Below, in pieces: positions 18,694 through 26,801 of a stretch of 26,801 bases of DNA (its first letter is position 1; each line of letters opens with the position of its first letter). Source of the stretch: Chara braunii (lineage: Eukaryota; Streptophyta; Charophyceae; Charales; Characeae). The DNA lies in NCBI GenBank assembly GCA_003427395.1, contig BFEA01000170.1:2627468-2654268 (forward strand), in the 5' to 3' direction. A program made the position numbers and the translations under genes. The notes beneath the pieces are model-generated. The model made no database searches. It saw nothing but the letters and a program-made list of their open reading frames with translations, and had not been told where the DNA came from.

Positions 18694-19795
18694 TGCAAGG
18701 AATATGAGTGTGAACGATATACAGAAAACCAAGTTGCGAAATCACACAGATGTCCAGGTAGTCGTATCCAAGCAGAGAGTACAAAATTCACTGAGAGACC
18801 ATCCATATAGAGAAATACAATGAAGTAATGAGTCAATGTCCAAGCCCGTAGGCCACACCAACACAGAATCCAAAGTCTCTCCTCTCCTGTCTGACGCCCA
18901 GCGCCCAGCCTACTCTACCCGACTAGCCTACCTACATCTGGTTCACGCAACAGGCTCACCTTGACACTCGAAGACCAATGTACATGACTGTCAACACCAT
19001 AGCCGACCTCTCTTCATGCACCAGGTACGTAACTCGTCACCCTCAATCAGACCTTGATTACCCCACACCCGCCTCCTTCCCTGAAGACCACTCTATCACC
19101 CACATTACCCCCTGGCGCCCAACAGCCCACCTATGACCGCCTGCGCCTCGCTGCCCTGCAGCGCCCCACTTCACCTCTACGCGCCCTGTCAGCGCCCTTG
19201 GCAGCAGCGCAGCATCAAGCGATAGCGCAGCAGCACTTCCGCATTGCCAGCACTGGCCAGAATGCCCGGCCTGGGCTGCCTCACTCCTTTCGTGGAAGTG
19301 GCAGCCTCCTGGATGTTGCGTGTGGCCTGGCTGGAAGCTTCCAGTAGCTTCCGGTTGGGTCCCTGACCCTGCACCCAGGCCCGAGACTACAATTGAGGGT
19401 CTGGGCCCTTTGCAGTTAGGCACGGCGTGAGTCTCCAGACTTGGGCTCTTTGCTGCATCTGTGCAGGCCTCCCAGGCAGGTGCGTCGGCACTACTGCTTT
19501 TGTAAAGGCCGATGGCCTGCTTCCCAATGTATCGGCCCTGCTTTGTGTATGTGTGCCCAGGCGCAACTGTCAAGGCCTGGGCCAACTGTATGATGCAGCA
19601 ATGTGAGGCTCACGCGTCCACCCAACCAACTGGCGTGCTGCGATAGCCTGAATACCCACATCTGGAAATGTCGAATTTTGCCTTTGACGAATATTCAGGC
19701 CCGCCTTCACTTAGGGCGGGTAGTTGGCTTGCTGGGGGCCTTAGCCCAGAACAATGTGATGTCTGATAGGGCCCCTTGAGGGCTTGTTCCTCACA
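18694..19795 (-). repeat. Element C 3' LTR (1,102 bp)
   Basis: On the minus strand it begins TGTGAGGAACAAGCC at 19795, directly after the polypurine tract, and ends CTTGCA at 18694. The left end matches 26577-26801 closely. It contains a U3 hairpin at 19699-19721. ORFs inside it are compositional. Confidence 0.92.
19699..19721 (-). other. LTR hairpin, element C
   Basis: GCCCGCC (19699-19705) pairs with GGCGGGT (19715-19721) across a 9-base loop, the counterpart of 6776-6798 in element A with one compensatory pair change. Confidence 0.5.
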
Positions 19796-19808
19796 TTCCA
19801 TCCCCCTT
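19796..19808 (-). other. Element C polypurine tract
   Basis: Minus-strand AAGGGGGATGGAA lies directly upstream of the LTR start TGTGAGG, as expected for the plus-strand primer of reverse transcription. Confidence 0.85.
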
Positions 19809-19833
19809 AGCTTCGAAAGTCCGCTGAGATGCT

Positions 19834-22800
19834 TCATGCTGGTGCCTTCCCTTTTAGTTTCTTCTCATAATCATCCATGATCTGAGGAGCTGTCTTGACA
19901 AGCTCCTCCCTTGAAATCGATCTTCCTTCGGATCAGTATGATGCTTGAAATGTACTTTGTACTCCCTCGCAGGTTTGGGAGGTGTTCCCCTGCCAGGTGG
20001 CTTGGGAACAGGCATGTCTCTATGATCCAGGATGTTGTCGACGTCCACGTGGCCATCCATGGTTGGGGGCAGCATAGATCTCCGTGATGGGAACTGTACT
20101 GTCTCAGCGAAAGGTGCAAGCTTGGAGGCGTGAGAAACAGGGTAAGTGCGTAAGTGACCAGGGATACAAATGACGTACGAGGGACCATCCAAATCATTCC
20201 CCACAATGTCTAAGACTTCCCAGGGAGCGAAATACTGAGGCATTAGTTTCCTAGAGATGCCAAACTCCTGTCCCAACTCACTAGCCTTGACCCAGACACG
20301 TTCCCCTACCTGAAATGTGGACTGTTGGCGACGCTTGTTCTCAAAAGCAATCGTGGCTTCCTGCGATTTCTTGATATGTTCGACAGTCTGCTGCAACAGT
20401 TTCTCGTACTGGACACCAAATTCAATGGTTTCAAGAGTTGCAGCGGTTCGGTTTTCAGGCAGGAGGAAGTCTAGAGCAGATCTAGGTTTCCATCCCAGAT
20501 GCAGTTGATTAGGACTGACGCCGGTGGTGCTGTGTACAACACTGTTGTACAGACTGGCGATGAGAGGTAATTTCTCATCCCAGTCATCCTGGCTGGGCTT
20601 AATGTAATGCCTCAGCAGATGCTGCACCACACGGTTCATCTGTTCAGCCTGCCCATTTGCTTTGGATGATTCCCAGAAGTCATCTGCAGCTGGCTGCCCA
20701 TCTGTTCAGCGGCCTTCTTCCACATCTCGCTTGTGAATCGCACATCTCTATCACTAACGATTGTCTTTGGCAGTCCAAAATCACGCACCCAGTTATCCAT
20801 GAATAACTTGATGACATGTTCAGTCCTGGCGGTCTTCGGCATGGCAATTAGTCTAGCATACTTAGTGAACCTATCAACTCTGACGAAGATGTGCCTCTTG
20901 CCATTCTTGCTGGTCACGAGAGTATCCATGAAGTCCATGGAGATACTCTGCTCGGGGCCAGCAGGGATGGGTAGAGGCTTTAGTAGCCCAAGCGGAGCTT
21001 GAGTCCGCGGATTATCCCGCTGACAGACCTGACAGGTCTCTACGTACTTCTTCACATCGTCTAGCATGTTAGGCCACCAGAATCGCTGTACTAAATTGAC
21101 ACTAGTCTTCTTATAGCCAAAATGTCCTGTTGCGTCGTGGCACTCACCTAAAAACAAACTATGCAAAATTTCCTTAGATGGAACAACTAACCTTTTGAAC
21201 CTTGCCTTTTCAAGAAAGAGTAACCCATTCACCATCACAAACCCGTCGGAGGTGGCCTTGTCCTTGGCCTGCAGTTTGTTGATGATGTCCATTGTGATGG
21301 GATCTTCCTTGTAGGCTTCCCCCAAAGACTGAATAACGTCCTCAGACAAACCAAACTCAGAAATCAGCGCACCTAGGTAATCTGCCCTCCTAGACAACGC
21401 ATCTGCAACCTTGTTGTACTCTCCCTTCACATAGTCTAGTTTGAAATCATACTGATCTATGACTTCAATCCAGCGTTTGAGTGCATCGGAGAGAAATGGT
21501 TGTCTTGATCCACTTGAAGGTCTGATGGTCAATTCTCAAGTAGAAGAACCTTGCTAACAGATAGTGCCTCCAGTGGACAAGTGCCTTCTAGAGAGCGTAG
21601 AGTTTCCTCTCATAGGTGGACTTTGCCAACTTCTTTGATGGCATCTTTTTGCTCATGTACTCGACCGATCTCAACTTTTTCCCTTCCTGCTGAGCCAGCA
21701 CTGCGCCAATCCCATATTGGTTTGCGTCAGTGGTTACAACAAATGGCCTTTGCGGGTCGGGGACCATGAGAACCTCATGGTGCGTGAGAGCATGTTTCAA
21801 ACGCTTGAAAGCTGCCTCGCACTCGTCGGTCAAATCCCATGGTGTGTCAAGTCGATCAGTCAAGGGAGATGTGATCGTGCTATAATTTTTTACGAAATTG
21901 CGGCAATAACCACACATTCCCAAGAATGATCTGACCCCAGTCACAGACTGGGGTCGTGGCCAATCATGTATGCTAGCCACCTTTGCATCTTCGGGCATAA
22001 TCCCATCCGTGGATACTTCATGACCCAAGTACAAGATTTGAGTGCGACCGAACTCGCATTTCTCTGCGTTTATCTTATACTTGTGTTGTCGGAGGAGTGA
22101 AAGTACTTTGTCTACATGTTGAGCATGCTCCTCAACAGTTCTACTAAAGATAAGTATGTCGTCGAGGTACACAACAACGAACTTATCCAAGTAGTCATGG
22201 AAGATCCTATTCATGGCGTGCTGGAATGTACCCCGCGCATTGCAAAGGCCAAAGGGCATCACCACAAACTCGTACAGACCGTACTTGGTCTGAAATGCGG
22301 TTTTGTGTTGGTTCTCTGGTCTTATGGCAATCTGATGGTAGCCGGATTTTAAGTTTATCTTTGTATAGTACTTACATCCTTGCACCCTATCCAATAGGTC
22401 GTCGATGAGGGGTAGAGGCTTTGCGTTCTTAACAGTGATGGCATTGAGGCCTCTATAATCAATGCACATCCTTAGTGTTTCCCCTTTCTTTGGAACAAAC
22501 AGAACTGGTGAGCCAAAGGGGGAAGTGCTAGGCCGAATCCAACCCTTTTCTGTGAGCTCTTTCAGTTGCTGACGGAGCTCGTCCAACCCGGCCGGAGCCA
22601 TCCTATAGATTCTCCCTTTAGGTGTCTTACTACCTAGGATGATCTCTATGGCATGGACAACCTCCCTGTCTACGACTCCTGAGGGCTCCTCGAACAGGTC
22701 AGGGTAATTAGCGACGATGGTCTCTATCTCCGGGGGTGTTTTAACGGCCTCCCTTTTTGCAGAGACATAGACTAAGTACATTCCTTCTTGGTTCTATTTA

Positions 22801-23496
22801 TAGTAGTTATAGAAGGCAGATGCGCATAAGCACCCATAGGAGTCTATTAACCTACTGGCTTTATACTTGGCCAGTCTAACGGTCCTCCCATTAGGCAACT
22901 CATGCTTCAACACCTTCTTGTCCCAGTCAAACTGGGGCTTGGCAACCTCGAGGTAGTACATGCCCAACAACATGTCAAAGGGCAAATCGTCGCTCACCAG
23001 GAATGATATCTTATGAGTTATCTCTCCTCCTGGGTAGGAGAAGGTGCAGACTATGTCCTTAACGTAGTCCTCCACCGTCATGCGCTTCATGTTGGCCAAC
23101 GTAGATGCTACCGGTCTACTAAGGCGCTGCACCCGGTCCTTTAGGCGCAGTCTATCAACGCAGTCGTGACTTATGAAGTTTCGCGTGGAGCCAATGTCTA
23201 CGAAGGCGCCGCATTTGCGACCACGCACACCAGCTTCCACAACGAAGTGCTCCCCTCTAGGACCTCTACTCGGTGCCACCCAGGACTCACGAGGGTCCCT
23301 TGCCGACCACTCACCTTGAAGGTCCTCTAAGGCTTCAAACACATCCAACGTACAGAGTATAGTTTGGGTCCGGATGCGTCTGCGGGGTGACTAAGGAGTC
23401 AATAGCTTCGACCAACTCTTGAAACGGGGAGGGTGCATCACCCGCTTCAACGAGAGTAGAAGCAACTACAACTTCTACCGGCCCTAAGCGTTTCCC
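19834..23496 (-). pseudogene. pol: Element C pol (protease, RT, RNase H, integrase, chromodomain), multiply broken
   Basis: From the slippery site at 23496 the frame runs to a one-base insertion near 23370, then continues from 23348. The protease triplet at 23190-23198 reads Asp-Ile-Gly. TAG at 22794-22796 replaces CAG of element A. RT is uninterrupted from 22781, with YLDD at 22158-22169, to a TAG at 21588-21590 in RNase H where A has Tyr. A 2-base deletion near 21500 shifts frame; 21532-20636 then carries the RNase H end (ADALSR), integrase zinc finger (HDATGH, CQVCQ) and two catalytic Asp (SMDFMD, VSDRD). A shift near 20665 precedes the catalytic Glu region. The final frame ends in a chromodomain (VDNILDHR … EYKVHF), cut by a shift near 19912; its C-terminal helix (ELVKTAPQI) follows in another frame, ending at TGA 19836-19834. 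Confidence 0.93.
23455..23496 (-). promoter_or_regulatory. Candidate -1 programmed ribosomal frameshift signal, element C gag/pol junction
   Basis: GGGAAAC (23496-23490) is phased G GGA AAC, then GCT and the gag stop TAG (23486-23484). The -1 frame continues with residues parallel to the element A pol start (PVEV). After 10 bases comes the stem GGTAGAAG (23479-23472) and CTTCTACT (23462-23455), 8 bp with one terminal G-U, and a 9-base loop. Spacer and loop lengths equal those in A. Confidence 0.7.
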
Positions 23497-25330
23497 GAGC
23501 TAGAGCTCATAGAGGCCCCAGACTGAGAAGAAGAAAACCCACCCTTAGGAGAGGATCTTCTGCAAGACCTTCGGATTCTTGCACTTAAACTGCGTATGGC
23601 CGTACTCACCGCAGTTTATGCAACACAACCCTAGACCAACGGTCCCGCCACACTTCTTGATCCAAGCCTGCTCTAACCCAAGCAGCTATTTTGTTTGGGT
23701 TAGCGGCCTGCCCCTGACTCCTTTGCTGCCCGCCCTTGCCGCGGCCCGCTGCCTTAGTCTTAACTACTGCAGCGAGGTTGCTACCCTCAACACTCTCCTT
23801 GCCATCTAACTCTGCACCCTCCACAAGTTCAGAAACATCATCGATTTCAGTTTGATTCCCTTCGGAATCAACCATCATCAATCGACTACCCTTTTTCTTC
23901 CATCCCTGTGGAGTCTTCTTCTTTCTCCCGTCCGTAGAAGGGGTCTGAGCACTACCCAGTGTAGCCTCTAAATCTAGGGCCTTCTTACTGAATGTCTCAA
24001 ACGTGTGACACTCTAACCGAGCCTCGCTGGCCAGTAAGGTCTTGATGTCTGTGCGAAGACACCTCAAGAACATGGTCAATAAGACCTGTGGATTGGACTC
24101 GACTCCTGCGACAACGATCAGGTGCTCTACGGTCGTGGTAAGCTCTCGCACTGACTTGTACTTCCTAGCATCAAGCTTTAATAACCCATTAGTGGCAATA
24201 TGTGCCTGTTGAGGGTTGTGCCATCGTGCTTCCACTAAATCCATAAAGCTCTCTAAGGTGTGGGTCTGCACCCAATCACCCATGTTCCTGCCAAAACCCT
24301 TTTAAGCTACCAATCCATTTAGCGAGCGAGCTGCTGAACCCTCTAAGTAGGATGCAGCAGTAATCACTTCCTCTTCTACCAATGTCCTCTTTGCCATCAC
24401 CCACGCTGGCACCGTTCTCAACCACGTGCCGAGAGCCTTGTCCTTCTTGTCTCCTGAGAAGGTTGGAGGTGGTTTCAGGGGGGTCTTGGGATACCAAGGA
24501 AATTGCTGTCCCGCCGGCGAGACAGGTGACGACTGTGGTGTAGCACCAGTCGCAGGACCGAAAGATGAAGAAGCAACAGTCTGAGATAGGGCTGTTGCTG
24601 ATGTACCACTTGGTGGTGGTCCAGACTGAGCGGCATAGGGGCCTGTCATCGTTGAGAATGGCAGCGATGGCAAGACTGCTGGCCTGATTCCTGGCCTGTG
24701 CATGGCATTCAGGATCTGGTCCAAGGTGTCCTGGATGGTATCCAGTTTACTGTCCATGTATGCGTGCATGGACATGATGCTCGCCTTAAGAATCTTTTCA
24801 TTATTGTTAAGGGTCGAGTCATCTAACCCCTCTAGTGCAGCCTTGTCTGCCTCCCTACCCTCTGGTCCGACACTCCTGTCTCTAATCTCTTTCTCTCTTT
24901 TAGTAGCCTGCCTGAGTTCCTTCTCTAGCCTCAAACAAATCCTTTCTACTTGTTGGAGCTCCATCTTCTCCCGGGTGCGTGAAGGTGGCGAGTTGAACTG
25001 CGAACTCGCCATCTGACTAGTGCCAGCTCCTGACGTACTGGAGATGGACTGTGAACTGGTCGCGTTGGGTGGCATACCCAAACTCTGACCAGTAGAGTTT
25101 GCAGCAAAGGTGGCCATTGCTACCGCGCTAGCTGCTGCTGCTGCCAACGCTCGTTCGGTTGCCGTCGCTGCCTCTCTCACAGTCTCTAGATTGTGGGCCC
25201 TTGTTTCGGCCCTAAGCCTTTTCTCGTCTCCTGGTAGTAGAACCTGGAACACAACGGGTATCCTACCGGTATCTCGTCATGTCTGCCTCCTATCGTCAGA
25301 TCTATCCTCTCCACCCTCTGATCCGCTCAT
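23484..25330 (-). pseudogene. gag: Element C gag, broken
   Basis: The ATG at 25330-25328 is placed by homology to element A (MSGS start). TGA at 25279-25277 falls in codon 18, and TAA at 24304-24302 lies inside the capsid domain. Between them are an Ala-rich N-terminus, a Ser/Thr/Gly-rich segment, a coiled-coil-like region (VERICLRLEKELRQATKRE onward) and a Pro-rich linker. The capsid domain (PPTFSGDKKDKALGTWL) continues from 24301 to about 23650. A frameshift just before the zinc knuckle leaves CINCGEYGHTQFKC (23622-23581) in another frame, and a one-base insertion near 23550 puts the gag end in a third. All landmarks occur at the same spacing as in A. Confidence 0.88.
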
Positions 25331-26557
25331 GGGCTAGGCAGACGCTGTCTGCACTAATGTCCTCTCTGGGACCTACCGCAACATACGTCTGACCAGTTCT
25401 AAAAATAAATAAAATGATAGATGTCCGGCGAGTTACCTTGACTACTACTCAAGCGGCATCAACAACACTTACACAAACCGTACAAATGTAGCCTACCTCT
25501 ATCTTTGATTAGTTCTGCACAAAAGCTTTAAGAAGAACTGACTATGGTAGATTACAGTCCTACTCTAGGCTGTCTGTTAGGTGTAGCAGTCTGTCATCCA
25601 ACTAATCAAGATAAAATAAACTACAGTGAGCAGATGTATGCACAATGGATAATATAGTGATGAACAATTGAGTTCACAATTGGAATCCCCTTCCCCTGTA
25701 TCCAACGTACCTGTGAGCATCATCAAGTTGCGGTGCCTAAGGTGTGCAACAACGGCCCACCCCTGTGCCCAAGAAGTATGCTTATGACCAGCCTGCCCTT
25801 TGTTTACCCTCGCGTGCAACGAGCCTTACGTCTGACTGATCTGGCTGATCACGAGGCAATTTAAGGACAGCCCCCGAGAGTCCTCAGGAATTCTTTAACG
25901 TCGCAATCAGGACGACGATCACATCCAGTGGACAGTTCAGACCCCAACCAGAAATGTTTATAGACGGTCTGGAAGCGTCTACGTAGGACTGGTCAGTCCG
26001 CACACCCCTTCTATCAGCACAGCAAAGAGCCTCAATGGACAAAGCAGCATGGCCTGCGTGTACTACTCCCATGGGTTGGCATGGTGACCGTGACCCGTGC
26101 TTCGACCAGGGCCCTTCAGATGCACCGCCCTCTCCTGCCAGATGCGCCACCTTTCAAAAGAGAGGACACTCAAGTTGGACTCACTTGCTCACGGTAAGAA
26201 GAGATTGGGAGGGTAGATAAGGAATGGGAACAACGTACCTGGAGATAGCTGGCCCCAACCACGAATTTCTCACCAATTGGGCCGATGTGCATTTCGATGA
26301 CCGGTCATTAGCCTCGGTACCACCCACAACGCAATGCAGTGCCACCTCAGCCAAAATGCCACGTCAGCATACTCTCATCATCATACACACATCCGCTGTC
26401 GCCACAGCTCCCACGTTGTCGCCACAGCCTTCCAGCGGCGGGCCTCTCCACCTAGGCCCCGCTAATCAACCAGCGCCAAAGTATCCTTACTGCACATGAA
26501 GCATCGTCAACGCACCAAGTAACAATGTCGCCGATGCCAGGTAAGCGGCGATCACGA
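25331..26557 (-). other. Element C 5' leader (about 1.23 kb, no convincing gene)
   Basis: Lies between primer-binding site and gag. It aligns with the element A leader in several strongly matching blocks, including about 25895-25975, 26060-26115, 26160-26225 and 26295-26350. ORFs on either strand differ in frame and length from those of A. Confidence 0.7.
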
Positions 26558-26573
26558 ACCAGCTCCGATACCA
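26558..26573 (-). other. Element C primer-binding site
   Basis: Minus-strand TGGTATCGGAGCTGGT, identical to that of element A, three bases inside the LTR end. Confidence 0.82.
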
Positions 26574-26576
26574 AAT

Positions 26577-26801
26577 TGCAAGGAATATGAGTGTGAACGA
26601 TATACAGAAAACCAAGTTGCGAAATCACACAGATGTCCAGGTAGTCGTATCCAAGCAGAGAGTACAAAATGCACCAAGAGACCATCCATATAGAGCAATA
26701 CAATGAAGTAATGAGTCAATGTCCAAGCCCGTAGGCCACACCAACACAGAATCCAACGTTGCCCCTCTCCTGTCTGGCGCCCATCGCCCAGCTTACTCTG
26801 C
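26577..26801 (-). repeat. Element C 5' LTR, partial
   Basis: Matches 18694-18917 with about 12 substitutions, beginning at the same TGCAAGGAATATG border. The remaining roughly 880 bases lie beyond the window. Confidence 0.92.

Larger units (their letters stand above)
18694..26801 (-). mobile_element. Element C: Ty3/gypsy chromovirus, complete except for most of its 5' LTR
   Basis: Minus-strand order from right to left: 5' LTR (from 26801, cut by the window), primer-binding site, leader, gag, pol, polypurine tract, 3' LTR. Over the 224 bases where both LTRs are visible I count about 12 differences, so C is older than B. It is the same family as A, sharing LTR ends, primer site, leader blocks, Asp-Ile-Gly protease and gag/pol junction. 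It carries at least five frameshifts and four nonsense codons and is dead as read. Confidence 0.94.

Noticed and set aside
26558-26573. Remnant of a tRNA gene
   Set aside because: Only the terminal 16 bases match; position next to the LTR identifies it as a primer-binding site.

Overview
The window looks like intergenic, repeat-packed nuclear DNA of a green-lineage eukaryote. I find no host gene, tRNA, rRNA or CRISPR array. Nearly everything recognisable is Ty3/gypsy LTR retrotransposon, mostly of the chromodomain-bearing (chromovirus) type. The primer-binding sites resemble the 3' end of plant initiator tRNA-Met. A charophyte alga such as Chara is my best guess for the host, from the style of the elements; this is inference, not shown by the sequence.

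Layout. (1) 1-6873, minus strand: element A, cut by the window edge inside the integrase; it keeps pol, gag, a 1.3 kb leader, primer-binding site and 5' LTR. (2) 6874-7605: relic LTR E of the same family, into which A appears to have inserted. (3) 7641-8440: a scrap heap with a plus-strand reverse-transcriptase fragment (F) beside a minus-strand gag fragment (G), both closest to element B. (4) About 8581-9650: an orphan plus-strand LTR (D) with primer-binding site but no body, then a GATT microsatellite. (5) 9798-18607, plus strand: element B, complete from LTR to LTR, inserted in that microsatellite; its LTRs differ at roughly 16 of about 870 positions, so it is the youngest copy. (6) 18694-26801, minus strand: element C, same family as A, with complete 3' LTR, polypurine tract, pol, gag, leader and primer-binding site, and the first 225 bases of its 5' LTR.

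All three main elements are broken by stops, frameshifts or deletions, so none can act alone as read here. Gag would form the particle; pol would supply protease, reverse transcriptase, RNase H and integrase; the C-terminal chromodomain would steer integration. Element A is the least decayed in gag (one frame of 618 codons with two nonsense codons). Element B has the longest intact stretch: 774 codons from the reverse-transcriptase active site through the chromodomain.

The most interesting signal is at the gag/pol junction of A and C. Both carry the canonical -1 slippery heptamer GGGAAAC in the correct phase, one sense codon before the gag stop, followed after exactly 10 nt by an 8-bp stem with a 9-nt loop. 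The stem is kept although loop and flanks have diverged. Other hidden signals are 15 exact copies of GCCATAGC confined to LTRs and leaders and all in element-sense orientation, a roughly 12-bp-period TTGACC array in the B leader, and a covarying hairpin in the A/C LTRs.
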